A stretch of DNA of 64,000 bases from Sulfitobacter albidus. Lineage in GTDB: Bacteria; Pseudomonadota; Alphaproteobacteria; Rhodobacterales; Rhodobacteraceae. The notes below the pieces were generated by a model that made no database searches, was not told the DNA's origin, and saw nothing but the letters and a program-made list of their open reading frames with translations. The stretch is from contig NZ_CP073581.1 of the NCBI RefSeq assembly GCF_018200035.1, forward strand, positions 1,856,501 through 1,920,500. The letters are read 5' to 3'. A program made the position numbers and the translations under genes. Below, in pieces: positions 7,459-16,697 of this stretch. Within the stretch, counting starts at the first letter, position 1, and each line of letters starts with the position of its first letter.

Positions 7459-9363
7459 ATGGAAGGCTTCCTGTTCCAGGCCTCGATCTACCTTGCCGCC
7501 GCCGTGATTGCGGTGCCCATTGCCGCGCGGCTGGGGCTGGGATCGGTGCTGGGCTATCTGGCGGCTGGGATCCTGATCGGCCCGGTGCTGGGGCTGGTGG
7601 GGTCGGAAACGAAGGATCTGCAGCATTTTGCCGAATTCGGCGTGGTGATGATGCTGTTCCTCATCGGGCTGGAGCTTGAGCCGCGCGCACTCTGGGATAT
7701 GCGCCACCGGCTGCTGGGGCTAGGCGGATTGCAGGTGGTGGTCAGCGCGCTGGCGCTGATGGGCATCGCGATGGCTTACGATCAGCCCTGGGGCGTGGCG
7801 CTTGCGATTGGACTGTCACTCTCGCTGAGTTCGACAGCGATCGTGCTGCAAACCCTGTCGGAAAAGGGGCTGATGCAGACCGCCGGGGGCGGTCGGTCTT
7901 TTCGGTACTGCTGACGCAGGACATTGCGGTGATCCCGATCCTTGCGTTCCTGCCGCTGCTGGCGGTGACGATCCCCGCGCAGGTGCTGCCCGATGGCTCC
8001 ATCACGGTGGAGGCGCACGGCGGCGGGCACGGGGCGGGCATGGCTCGGACGCGGCCAATGCCGCCTTTGATCTGATAAACTCCCTGCCCGCCTGGGGGTC
8101 ACGCTGGTGACCATCGGCGCGGTGGTGGGCATCGTCGTCGTCGGCGTGTTCTTCACCCGACCGGTGTTCCGCTTTATCCACGCGGCCAAACTGCGCGAGA
8201 TGTATACCGCGCTGGCGCTGCTGATCGTCGTGGGCATCTCGGCGCTGATGATGCTTGTGGGGCTGTCGCCCGCCCTGGGCGCATTCCTGGCGGGCGTCGT
8301 GCTGGCCAGTTCCGAATTCCGGCACGAGCTTGAGACCGACCTTGAGCCGTTCAAGGGGCTGCTGCTGGGCCTCTTCTTCATCACCGTGGGCGCGGGCATC
8401 AATTTCACCCTGCTGGCGTCGAATACTGTCGTCATCATGGGCATGGCGTTGCTGGTGATCCTTGTCAAAGGGATCATCCTCTTTGTGCTGGCGTGGATGT
8501 TCAAACTGCACGGCCGAGACCGCTGGCTGTTTGCGCTGGGGCTGGCGCAGGCGGGTGAATTTGGCTTTGTGCTGGTCAGTTTTTCGGTCACCACCGGCGT
8601 CATGCCCAACCCCGTGGCGGAGACGCTGCTGCTGGTGATTGCCTTGTCGATGCTGATCACGCCGCTGTTGTTCATCCTCTACGAGGTCATCTCGAAACGC
8701 CACAGCGACGCGCCCCTGCACGCCGAGGCCGACGAGATCGACGAGGTCGGCACCGTCATCATCGCGGGCGTTGGGCGCTTTGGGCAGATCGTCAACCGGC
8801 TGGTGCAGGCGTCGGGCTTCGAGACCGTCGTGCTCGACAATGATCCCAAGACGATTGCCGTGATGCGTCGCTTTGGCTTCAAGGGCTTTCTGGGCGATCC
8901 CAACCGCCCCGACATCCTGCGCAAGGCCGGGTTGGCCGAGGCGCAGGTGCTGGTGGTCGCCCTCGACGATCCCAAGGCCGCGCGCGCGCTGGTGGCCTAC
9001 GCCCGCAAGGAGCGCCCGGATCTGCATATCGTGGCGCGTGCCCACGACCGCACGGACGTCTATCACATGTACCGCGCGGGCGCCGACGACATCGTGCGCG
9101 AGATGTTCGACAGCTCGCTGCGTGCGGGCCGCTACGTTCTGGAAAACCTTGGCCTATCGGATTTCGAGGCCGCAGAGGCGCAGCGCATGTTCTACAGTCA
9201 CGACCGCAAATCGGTGCGCGAGCTGGCCGAATTGTGGCGCCCTGACGTGGATCCCGCCGACAACAAGGCCTATGTGGCCCGCGCCAAGGAGCTGCAAAAG
9301 GATCTTGAAACCGCGTTCCTAAACCGCGGCGACGAGGACGAGAAGGACAAGCGCAGCGCCTAG
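7459..9363 (+). pseudogene. KefB/KefC-type (CPA2) cation:proton antiporter, broken by three frameshifts
   Basis: The product would be a CPA2-family antiporter: about 12 membrane helices followed by a TrkA-N domain (GTVIIAGVGRFGQIVNRLVQ) that binds NAD(H) and gates ion flow. The start ATG has AAGGAGAC upstream. The frame as written stops at 7912-7914. Homology continues in a second frame from 7890 ([20 protein letters not shown]), in a third from about 8045 (SDAANAAFDLINSLPAW), and back in the first frame from about 8100. Each step is the loss of one base: in the G5 run at 7885-7889, near 8043-8045, and in the G5 run at 8094-8098. Restoring three bases gives 635 residues, normal for the family. 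It is either an assembly fault or a decayed gene; I favour the former. Confidence 0.85.
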
Positions 9364-9375
9364 GATGAAATCGCT

Positions 9376-10385
9376 TCAGGCGCCGCTGACGCCCGCCTCG
9401 GCAAAGGTCGCCATGCCGCTGTGACACTCCAGCGCCGCGCTCAGGATCGGGATCGCAAGCGCGCCGCCCGACGCCTCGCCCAACCGCAGACCCAGCGTGA
9501 GGATCGGCGTCTTGTCCAACCGCTCCAGCAGCCGCGCGTGCGCGCCTTCGGCGCTTTGATGCCCTGCCACACAGTGATCCAGCGCGCCCTCCTGTGTCTG
9601 CGCCAGACAGGCCGCGGCCGCGGTGCAGATGAACCCGTCGAGGATCACCGGGATGCGCAGGCTGCGCGCGCGCGCAATCGCCCCCGCCATCGCCGCCAGT
9701 TCGCGCCCGCCAAGGCGGCGCAGCGTCTCAATCCCGTCGCCCTTGCCTGCGTGCTGGGCCACGCCCTGCGCCACCACCCGCGTTTTGAGATCAAGCCCTG
9801 CGTCATCCACGCCGGTGCCGCGCCCGGTCCATTCCCCGGCCTCACCACCAAAAAGCGCGGTTGCGAGCGCGGCGGCGGGGGTCGTGTTACCGATCCCCAT
9901 CTCGCCCACGACAAGCAGGTCGGCGCCCGGATCCACCGCGTCCCAGCCGGTCGCGAGGGCATGTGTCAATTCAGCCTCCGTCATCGCCGGGCCTTGGGTG
10001 AAATCAGCCGTTGGTGTCTCAAGATCCAGCGCGTGCACATCCAGCCGGGCACCCGCCGCGCGGGCCAACTGATTGATCGCGGCCCCGCCATGTTCAAAAT
10101 TCGCGACCATCTGCGCGGTTACCTCGGGCGGGAAGGCCGACACACCCTGTGCGGCCACGCCGTGATTGCCCGCAAAGACGATGATCTGCGGCGCGGAAAT
10201 GCGCGGACGTGCGTCACCGCGCCAGGCGGCGTACCAGCCCGCCAACTCTTCGAGCCGGCCCAGCGCGCCGGGGGTTTGGTCAGCTGGCTGTTCCGTTCGG
10301 CGGCACCCGCGCGTGCGGCCATGTCTTCGCCCGGCTGCGCCGCCAATACCGCCCGGAACGCGTCAAGATCCGAAAAATCTGCCAT
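9376..10385 (-). pseudogene. cobT: Nicotinate-nucleotide--dimethylbenzimidazole phosphoribosyltransferase, one frameshift
   Basis: CobT makes alpha-ribazole phosphate for the lower ligand of cobalamin. The N-terminus ([20 protein letters not shown] to RNSQLTKPP) begins at 10385. After the G5 run at 10270-10274 the family sequence continues in another frame ([20 protein letters not shown]), then [20 protein letters not shown], the [14 protein letters not shown] loop, and a C-terminal [18 protein letters not shown] with the conserved glutamate. One lost base explains the break; with it restored the protein is 336 residues, the usual size. The gene is divergent from cobS, its pathway partner, 82 bp away. 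Because cobS is intact and the rest of cobT is well kept, an assembly error is more likely than decay. Confidence 0.9.
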
Positions 10386-10467
10386 CGCTGCACCCTCTCA
10401 TTGCCAGATCGCTCGTGCCTGTTTACCCAATGAGCCTTGGGCCACAAGCGTTGAAAGGGGCACCGAC

Positions 10468-11208
10468 ATGTCAAAAAGCGACCCGCTGCGGCACGTCTTG
10501 CTTGCCGCCGTGCTGCTGACACGCCTGCCGCTGCCGCGATTGCCGGCGGAGGCGTTCGCCGACGGGGCGCGCGCCGTTTGGGCCTATCCGCTGGTGGGTG
10601 TGTTGGTGGGCGGCGTCGGGGCCGGGGTCGGTGAACTGACGTTGTCCTTGGGCGCAGGGATCTCGGCAGTGGCGACGCTGGCCGCAATGATCGTGCTGAC
10701 GGGGGCGATGCACGAGGACGGTCTGGCCGATCTTTGCGACGGGTTCTGGGGAGCGACCGCGCCCGCCCGCCGTCTTGAGATCATGCGCGACAGCCAGATC
10801 GGCACCTACGGCGTGCTGGGTCTCGGCCTTGTCACGGCGCTGCGCGGGCTTGCGATTGCGGCATTGGGCGGGGGGCTGGCGGTCGTGGCCGCCGCGGCCC
10901 TGTCGCGCGGCGCGATGCCCGCGCTGATGGCCACCCTGCCCCACGCGCGCGCCGACGGGCTGGCCCATTCCGTCGGGCGCCCCAGCAGACGCACGGCGAC
11001 AGTGGCCTTCGCGATTGGCGGGGCGGTTGCCATCCCCTGTGCGGGCTGGACGGGGATGGTGGCGCTGGTCGTGGTGGCGGGCGTTACCCTCGGCCTTGGC
11101 GCGTTGGCGCGTCACAAGATCGGGGGCCAGACCGGCGATGTGTTGGGCGCTGCCCAGCAACTTGGCGAGGCGGCGGCGCTGCTGAGCCTCCTGGCCCTCG
11201 CCGCATAG
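10468..11208 (+). CDS. cobS: Cobalamin synthase (adenosylcobinamide-GDP ribazoletransferase)
   Basis: CobS joins adenosylcobinamide-GDP with alpha-ribazole (or its phosphate, made by CobT) at the inner membrane to finish cobalamin. The 246-residue protein shows the family start LTRLPLPRLP, the metal-binding MHEDGLADLCDGFWG and the segment MRDSQIGTYGVLGLGL. Several hydrophobic helices follow (ALRGLAIAALGGGLAVVAAA and IGGAVAIPCAGWTGMVALVV). The ATG at 10468 has GAAAGGGG upstream. No cobalamin riboswitch is recognisable in the short gap to cobT. Confidence 0.93.
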   Translation: MSKSDPLRHVLLAAVLLTRLPLPRLPAEAFADGARAVWAYPLVGVLVGGVGAGVGELTLSLGAGISAVATLAAMIVLTGAMHEDGLADLCDGFWGATAPARRLEIMRDSQIGTYGVLGLGLVTALRGLAIAALGGGLAVVAAAALSRGAMPALMATLPHARADGLAHSVGRPSRRTATVAFAIGGAVAIPCAGWTGMVALVVVAGVTLGLGALARHKIGGQTGDVLGAAQQLGEAAALLSLLALAA

Positions 11209-11239
11209 AAAAAGGCCGCCCCGGTCCCCCGGCGCGGCC
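11209..11239 (-). terminator. Rho-independent terminator for carD
   Basis: Read on the minus strand, a G+C-rich hairpin (GGCCGCGCCGG, short loop, CCGGGGCGGCC, with one mismatch) is followed by TTTTTC. It lies 21 bases beyond the carD stop and against the end of convergent cobS. Confidence 0.7.
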
Positions 11240-11260
11240 CCAGACTCTCACGGCAGTCGC

Positions 11261-11770
11261 TTACGCCGCGACGCGGCTGTCGAGCACGTCGCCCACCTGC
11301 TTTGCCGCTGCCAGCTCGTCCCCGCCTGAGACGGCCGCGACTTCGCGGGTCAGCCGCTCCAACGCGGCCTCGTAAAGCTGGCGCTCGGAATAGCTTTGCT
11401 CGCGCTGGTCATCCGTGCGGTGCAGGTCGCGCACGACTTCGGCGATGGCAATCAGATCGCCGGAGTTGATCTTTTGCTCGTATTCCTGCGCGCGGCGCGA
11501 CCACATGGCGCGTTTGACCTTCGCCTTCCCTTTGAGCGTTTTCATCGCGTGCGTGATAACGTCGGGTGAGCTGAGCGCACGCATGCCGATTTCGGTCGCT
11601 TTGTGCGTCGGCACGCGCAACGTCATCTTGTCTTTCTCGAACGAGATCACAAAAAGCTCAAGCGTGATGCCCGCGACTTCCTGCTCCTCGACAGAGACGA
11701 TCTGACCCACGCCATGCGCGGGGTAGACGACAAATTCATTGGGGCGGAAATCAAGTTTCTTCTTGGTCAT
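11261..11770 (-). CDS. carD: CarD-family transcription regulator
   Basis: The 169-residue protein carries the CarD/TRCF RNA-polymerase-interaction domain at its N-terminus (FRPNEFVVYPAHGVGQIVSV) and a helical C-terminal part (MWSRRAQEYEQKINSGDLIA, then VVRDLHRTDDQREQSYSERQ). CarD binds the RNA polymerase beta subunit and stabilises open promoter complexes, notably at rRNA promoters. Two ATGs are close together. The second (11770) is preferred because AGGAG is nine bases from it but only three from the first (11776). The gene is monocistronic with its own terminator. Assignment is firm; target promoters are not visible here. Confidence 0.93.
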   Translation of the reverse strand: MTKKKLDFRPNEFVVYPAHGVGQIVSVEEQEVAGITLELFVISFEKDKMTLRVPTHKATEIGMRALSSPDVITHAMKTLKGKAKVKRAMWSRRAQEYEQKINSGDLIAIAEVVRDLHRTDDQREQSYSERQLYEAALERLTREVAAVSGGDELAAAKQVGDVLDSRVAA

Positions 11771-12011
11771 GGTCATAGGCTCCTGGGTCGGCGTGCCACG
11801 ATGGGCCACGCACAAATTGCCGACGCGCGGGCGCAGCGGCCCGTGCAGTCAGCACGATAAGGGTGAATCAGATGCGCCGGGGCAGACCGGCGTCTTGGTT
11901 TGGGGACGTGTTCAACATTGGGTCTATCATACCACAAAATTCCCCCTCACGGAAGGCACCTCAAAGCACTGGTATACAATGGTATTTCGAAAACCGCCCT
12001 GATTCGGACGA

Positions 12012-12347
12012 TCAGCCGCCCTCGCCCGCGTTTTCCGAGAACAGCTCCATCTTGCCGTCCTTGCCGTCCATCTCTTCGGCGGTCGGCAGCGGGTCTTTCT
12101 TGGTGATGATGACAGGCCACAATTCAGAGTATTTGCGATTGAACTCGACCCATTTTTCCATGTCAGGCTCGGTGTCGGGGCGGATGGCATCGGCGGGGCA
12201 TTCGGGTTCGCACACGCCGCAATCGATGCATTCATCGGGGTGGATCACGAGCATATTCTCGCCTTCGTAAAAGCAATCCACCGGGCAAACCTCGACGCAG
12301 TCGGTATATTTGCAGGCGATGCAGGCGTCGTTGACGATATATGTCAT
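12012..12347 (-). CDS. fdxA: Seven-iron ferredoxin FdxA
   Basis: The 111-residue ferredoxin has cysteines at 9, 12, 17, 21 and 25 ([18 protein letters not shown]) and 40, 43, 46 and 50 ([12 protein letters not shown]). This is the pattern for one [3Fe-4S] and one [4Fe-4S] cluster. The C-terminal extension ([20 protein letters not shown]) is typical of the Azotobacter FdI/FdxA type found across alphaproteobacteria. It is a soluble electron carrier; the partner cannot be read from the neighbourhood. It sits between carD and an S4-domain gene on the same strand, with about 240 bp to carD, so it probably has its own promoter. Confidence 0.95.
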   Translation of the reverse strand: MTYIVNDACIACKYTDCVEVCPVDCFYEGENMLVIHPDECIDCGVCEPECPADAIRPDTEPDMEKWVEFNRKYSELWPVIITKKDPLPTAEEMDGKDGKMELFSENAGEGG

Positions 12348-12399
12348 GGGGAGATCTCTGTCAGGTTAGCTTGACGCTTTGCTAAATCAGCGGGGCGGA

Positions 12400-12786
12400 T
12401 CAATCAAGGTGGCGCGCACGAGAAAGATCAAGCATGCGCCGGTCGCGCTTTGAAGGGCGTCCCTTCCCGTCAAAACCGGGATTGTCAGAACGCGCGTCCC
12501 GCGCGCGCGGCTCAGGCGGGGACAGATCGGTGTAAAGCGCCTGCGCCTCGGGTGCCGGTCCCCGCCGCGTGCCGCAGGCGTCGATCTGGATCACGCGGAT
12601 GTGATCATCTTTGGAAAAGGTCAGCACGTCGCCTGCGCTGATGGTGACCGATCGCTTGGCCACCACCGTGCCATTCACCCGCACCCTACCGCTGCCGACG
12701 ATGGTCGCGGCCAGCGAGCGTGTCTTGAAGAACCGGGCGTACCACAACCATTTGTCGAGGCGCAGTTTTTCCGGCGTCTCGCTCAC
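12400..12786 (-). CDS. S4-domain RNA-binding protein (Hsp15-like)
   Basis: The 128-residue protein starts with an S4 fold (LRLDKWLWYARFFKTRSLAATIVGSG, then RVRVNGTVVAKRSVTISAGD) that binds structured RNA. It has a basic tail rich in Arg/Asp/Pro (SKRDRRMLDLSRARHLD). Hsp15 relatives bind ribosomal 50S particles carrying nascent chains. Its ATG overlaps the TGA of the upstream helicase gene (12783-12786), so the two are translationally coupled. An S4 protein coupled to an RNA-helicase-like gene points to a shared role in RNA or ribosome handling, which is an inference. Confidence 0.88.
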   Translation of the reverse strand: MSETPEKLRLDKWLWYARFFKTRSLAATIVGSGRVRVNGTVVAKRSVTISAGDVLTFSKDDHIRVIQIDACGTRRGPAPEAQALYTDLSPPEPRARDARSDNPGFDGKGRPSKRDRRMLDLSRARHLD

Positions 12787-15746
12787 TTGTCGGACTTGAG
12801 GCCCATAAGAGCGGCGGCAAAGGGATTGTCGGGGTCGATCGCCTTTTCCTTGCGCGGTGGCTTGGACGAGAAGTTCTGCGCCTTGCCCCCTTTGTCCCCG
12901 CCGCCGGGCTTGCCGCCCTTCTTGCCACGCGGTGGCTTGCCCTTGCCGCGCGGGGCGCCGCGATCGGCGTTCTGGCGGCGTGGCGCGCGCGCCCAGGTGA
13001 AGGTATAGAACACCTCCATCTCCTGATCGGCGACCTCGGCGTAGGGCTCGGTCCCGGGGGTAAGCTCTTCGGCGGGAGTATCGGAAATCGCGGCTTCGAC
13101 TTCGGGGGTTTCGGCGGGCTCTTCGATGATCGGGGCGGCACCGTCATCCGGTATCGCCGCGACATCTTCTGGCACATCGGCGGGAGGGGTCGGATCAGCG
13201 GCTTCTGTCACGCCACCGGCGGGCTGTTCGGCGGCCACGTCCATCACGGGTTTGTCGGGCGCGTCGTCGGGTGCGGTGACGGCCTCGGATTTTTCCGGCA
13301 CGTCTGTATCGGCGGCGGCATCCATCGCCTGCTCGGTCCCGTCGTGGGGCATCACGGTATCGGCTGCCTTGACCTTGACCCGCTCACCCTTTTCGGCGCG
13401 GTAGCCAAGCCCTTCCATCAAATCGGCGAACTGCTCAAGCGTGGTGCCCGAGATCGAAAGCATGTCTGCCTTGGCCTCGAACCCGCCGCGCGAATCCTCG
13501 GCGCGCAGCATGTCGGCGAGGCGTTCGAGCATGTCGATGCGGATCGCGCGGGTGCCTGCGTTACGGTAGCCCGACATCGTGTCGGCGCCCGCAGGTGCCC
13601 CTGCCTCGACGGGGATTGTCACCAGACCGGGCGGGGGCGATTCAGGGAATTCGGACAGCCCTTTTTGCAGTGACCACAGCACCAGACGCAGGCGCGTTGG
13701 CGCGGGCTTCAGCAGCAGCGGCATGAAGATCGTGAACTGGCCAAAGCGGATGCCGTGCTTGCGCAGAGCGCCGCGCGCGTCCTGATCCAGCGCCTTGACC
13801 TCGTCGGCCACCTGCGCGCGGGGGATCACGCCAAAATTCTCGACCATCTGAAAGGCAAACCCACGGGCAAGCCCGGTCAGCGTTTCGTCCTTTTGCATCA
13901 CGATCAGCGGCTCGAACAGGGCGGCGACCTTGCGCTCGATAAAGTGTTGCAGACGGCGCTGCACCTTCTGGATCACCTCCGGCCCCGCGATATCATCGAC
14001 AAAGACCTCGATGCCGGGTTTCAGCGCGTCCTGCGTCGCCACCAGCTTGCCCACGGCAGCCTCACCCCACATCAGGCCGCCCTGCTCGGTGAAATCAATC
14101 TCCGTATCGGGCGCGTTGTAGAAGCGATCGGCGCGCAGATGGAACTGCGGCGCGAGCGCTTGCAGTGCGGCACTCTTGATCGTCTTGGTTTCGGCCGATC
14201 CGGCCCCCTTGTCGGCGCGAAAACGGAAGCCCTCAAGCTTGCCTACAAATTCGCCCTCAACGGTCACTTCACCGGTCTCGTTTACATCGGCCACCATGGC
14301 TTCCTTCTGTCCTAGCCGGCGCAAAAGCACGGATGTGCGCCGGTCTACAAATCTTTGGGTCAGACGTTCGTGCAGGGCGTCCGACAGTCTGTCTTCTACG
14401 ATACGCGCTTCGCCGCGCCAATGGGTTTCGTCATTGGTCCAACCTTTGCGCTGGGTGACGTAGGTCCATGTGCGAACAAACGCCAACCTCTTGGACAACG
14501 CGTCAATGTCGCCATCGGTTCGGTCGATCCGTTTTATTTGTCGCGCGAGCCAGTCGTCGGGGATGGATCCGCGCTGGTGCAGGTAGTTGAAAATCATCTC
14601 AAGCAGGCTTGCGTGTTCGGCGTGCGAGATACCGCGGAAATCGGGGATGCGGCAGACATCCCAGAGCAGGCGCACCGACGGGCCATCGGTGCAGCGCGCC
14701 GTGATTTCGGCATCGTCTCCCAGTGCCTTGAGAGCACGCAGATCGTCGGCTTCGCGCGCGCGCACAAGGCGCTCGTCGGTCGAGGGCGCCTCAAGCGACA
14801 TGATCAGCCGGTCGATGGAGCCGAATTGCAGCGCATGATTGCGCCACTGCACCTTGTTTTGCGGGGTGAACTGGTGGTCCATGATGGCGCGTGCCACCCC
14901 GTCGTCGAGCGGGCGTGCGTCGCCGGTCACGCCGAATGTGCCGTTCTTCATCCCCCGACCCGCGCGCCCCGCGATCTGCGCCAGCTCATTGGGCGCCAGG
15001 GGCCGCATGCGCCGCCCGTCGAATTTCGAAAGGCTGGAGAACGCCACGTGATCGACGTCAAGGTTCAGACCCATGCCGATGGCATCCGTGGCCACCAGAA
15101 AATCGACCTCGCCGTTCTGGTACATATCGACCTGCGCATTGCGCGTGCGCGGGGACAGTGCGCCCATCACCACGGCTGCCCCGCCCTTCTGACGGCGGAT
15201 CAACTCGGCAATCGCATAGACGTTTTCGACCGAGAAACCGACGATGGCGCTGCGCGGGCGCATGCGGGAAATCTTCTTGGCACCGGAATAGGTCAGTTCC
15301 GACATCCGCTCGCGTTTGAGGAACTGCGCCTGCGGGACCAGTGCCGCGATGGTGCCGCGCATGGTATCGGATCCCATGAAGAGCGTCTCGTGCAGGCCGC
15401 GCATCCGCAGCAGACGGTCGGTGAAGACATGGCCGCGCTCGGGATCGGCGCAGAGCTGGATCTCGTCCACACCGACGAAATCAGCGCCCATGCCTTCCGG
15501 CATCGCCTCGACCGTGCAGACCCAGTATTGCGTGCGCGGCGGCACGATACGCTCCTCGCCCGTGACCAGTGCCACCACCGAGGGCCCTCGCACCGCCACG
15601 ATGCGGTCGTAAACCTCGCGCGCCAGCAGGCGCAGCGGCAGGCCGATGATGCCCGTGCGGTGGCCCAGCATACGCTCGATGGCATAGGTGGTCTTGCCGG
15701 TGTTGGTCGGGCCCAGAACGGCCGTCACCCGTGCGTGCGTGTCCAC
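12783..15746 (-). CDS. SUV3-like superfamily 2 helicase
   Basis: The 987-residue protein begins VDTHARVTAVLGPTNTGKTT, whose Walker A form GPTNTGKTT is the hallmark of the SUV3 group. A DEIQ-type Walker B follows (FVGVDEIQLC). The second RecA domain carries VDFLVATDAIGMGLNLDVDH and LAQIAGRAGRGMKNGTFGVT. A middle part continues to about residue 800. An acidic Ala/Glu/Pro tail and a last 60 residues rich in Lys/Arg/Gly (RGKGKPPRGKKGGKPGGGDK) follow. SUV3 relatives unwind RNA and work with exoribonucleases in mitochondria; bacterial homologues are little studied. The GTG at 15746 is chosen because GAGGAGAGACT precedes it. The gene is coupled by a 4-bp overlap to the S4 gene downstream. Confidence 0.88.
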   Translation of the reverse strand: MDTHARVTAVLGPTNTGKTTYAIERMLGHRTGIIGLPLRLLAREVYDRIVAVRGPSVVALVTGEERIVPPRTQYWVCTVEAMPEGMGADFVGVDEIQLCADPERGHVFTDRLLRMRGLHETLFMGSDTMRGTIAALVPQAQFLKRERMSELTYSGAKKISRMRPRSAIVGFSVENVYAIAELIRRQKGGAAVVMGALSPRTRNAQVDMYQNGEVDFLVATDAIGMGLNLDVDHVAFSSLSKFDGRRMRPLAPNELAQIAGRAGRGMKNGTFGVTGDARPLDDGVARAIMDHQFTPQNKVQWRNHALQFGSIDRLIMSLEAPSTDERLVRAREADDLRALKALGDDAEITARCTDGPSVRLLWDVCRIPDFRGISHAEHASLLEMIFNYLHQRGSIPDDWLARQIKRIDRTDGDIDALSKRLAFVRTWTYVTQRKGWTNDETHWRGEARIVEDRLSDALHERLTQRFVDRRTSVLLRRLGQKEAMVADVNETGEVTVEGEFVGKLEGFRFRADKGAGSAETKTIKSAALQALAPQFHLRADRFYNAPDTEIDFTEQGGLMWGEAAVGKLVATQDALKPGIEVFVDDIAGPEVIQKVQRRLQHFIERKVAALFEPLIVMQKDETLTGLARGFAFQMVENFGVIPRAQVADEVKALDQDARGALRKHGIRFGQFTIFMPLLLKPAPTRLRLVLWSLQKGLSEFPESPPPGLVTIPVEAGAPAGADTMSGYRNAGTRAIRIDMLERLADMLRAEDSRGGFEAKADMLSISGTTLEQFADLMEGLGYRAEKGERVKVKAADTVMPHDGTEQAMDAAADTDVPEKSEAVTAPDDAPDKPVMDVAAEQPAGGVTEAADPTPPADVPEDVAAIPDDGAAPIIEEPAETPEVEAAISDTPAEELTPGTEPYAEVADQEMEVFYTFTWARAPRRQNADRGAPRGKGKPPRGKKGGKPGGGDKGGKAQNFSSKPPRKEKAIDPDNPFAAALMGLKSDK

Positions 15747-15771
15747 AGTCTCTCCTCGACCCGAGCGGGGA

Positions 15772-16325
15772 TTACAGGGTGCGGCCGATGCCGTCCCGCT
15801 TGAGCGCCTCAAGCGCCTTGGTCGCATTTTCGTGATGCGGGTTCAACGCCAGAACCCGGCGGAAGAGCGTGGCGGCCTGCCGCTGGCGCCCCAGCTCATC
15901 AAACACGACCGCCAGGCCGAAGATCGCGTTGAAATGATCGGGGTTCAGCGCCAGCGTCATTTCCAGATCGTCAATCGCCGGGCCAAAAAGCTCTGACCGG
16001 AAATAGGCGGTGGCGCGCAGGTGATACCCTTCGGCAAACTGCGGCGCGTGGTCGGTCAGCGCTGTGAGGTGATCGATCGCCACGTCGAATTCGCCCGCCG
16101 CCATCGCGTCCCGCCCGCGTTTGAGCAGCAGATCCATCGTGGCGGAGCCGGAGCGGGACCACGCCCGCTCGACATCCCGCTCGGCGCGCGGCGCCTCCTC
16201 GGGGGGGCGGTGCGCAAGCGTTCCAGCAATTCCCCTATTTCCTGCGCGCCGGACGGTCCGGACAGCAACAGCACGGCACCAAGTGCCGCAACGGTATGTT
16301 TGAGGTTGACGGGGCAAATACGCAT
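15772..16325 (-). pseudogene. Secreted TPR-repeat protein, one frameshift
   Basis: A clean signal peptide (HTVAALGAVLLLSGPSGAQ) begins at the ATG at 16325 and continues to ELLERLRTAPP. After the G7 run at 16201-16207 the sequence goes on in another frame as EEAPRAERDVERAWSRSGSA. It then has three tetratricopeptide-type repeats (MDLLLKRGRDAMAAGEFDVA, FAEGYHLRATAYFRSELFGP, DHFNAIFGLAVVFDELGRQR). One lost base accounts for the break; repaired, the protein has 184 residues, a common size for periplasmic TPR proteins of this group. TPR proteins mediate protein-protein contacts; the partner is unknown. It lies 26 bp upstream of the helicase gene and may share its transcript. Confidence 0.78.
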
Positions 16326-16400
16326 AACAAGAGTGAACGTAACAGGTGGCACCGCAATTTCCAGAGCGACATGCCCCCATTTGCCAAAAAGGGCTCACAC

Positions 16401-16691
16401 ATGAGTGATATCATCAACGAAGCGGTCAAAGTTCTGAACGAAAAGATGTCGGGCGGCGATCTGGGCGGCACCGCGAAATTCGACATTCAGGGCGAAGGTG
16501 CGATCATGATCGACGACGCGGGCGCGCGTGCGGGCGATGAAGAGGCCGATGTGACCCTGTCGGCGGACGCCGAGACGTTCCGTGGCATCCTCGACGGCGA
16601 GACAAACCCGACATCCGCCTTCATGTCGGGCCAGTTGACCGTCGACGGCGACATGGGCATGGCGATGAAGCTTGCGTCGGTCCTTGCCTGA
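16401..16691 (+). CDS. SCP2 sterol-binding-fold protein
   Basis: The 96-residue protein is a minimal SCP2 domain. It opens MSDIINEAVKVLNEKMSGGD and then shows FDIQGEGAIMIDDAGARAGD, DEEADVTLSADAETFRGILD and the hallmark ending PTSAFMSGQLTVDGDMGMAM. SCP2 proteins bind lipids or fatty acyl groups in a hydrophobic tunnel; in Rhodobacterales the ligand is unknown. It is followed after 6 bp by an alpha/beta hydrolase, suggesting an operon acting on lipid-like molecules (inference). Its upstream region is shared with the divergent TPR gene. Confidence 0.88.
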   Translation: MSDIINEAVKVLNEKMSGGDLGGTAKFDIQGEGAIMIDDAGARAGDEEADVTLSADAETFRGILDGETNPTSAFMSGQLTVDGDMGMAMKLASVLA

Positions 16692-16697
16692 TCCGCG

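Noticed and set aside
7885..8098. Programmed ribosomal frameshifting in the antiporter gene
   Set aside because: Three separate minus-one losses without slippery heptamers, and similar losses in seven other genes, fit sequencing error better.
10386..10467. Cobalamin riboswitch between cobT and cobS
   Set aside because: The 82-bp gap is too short and has no B12-box-like sequence.
14355..15803. A 482-residue open frame antisense to the helicase gene
   Set aside because: The helicase motifs on the minus strand are unmistakable; the antisense product is low-complexity and His/Arg-rich.
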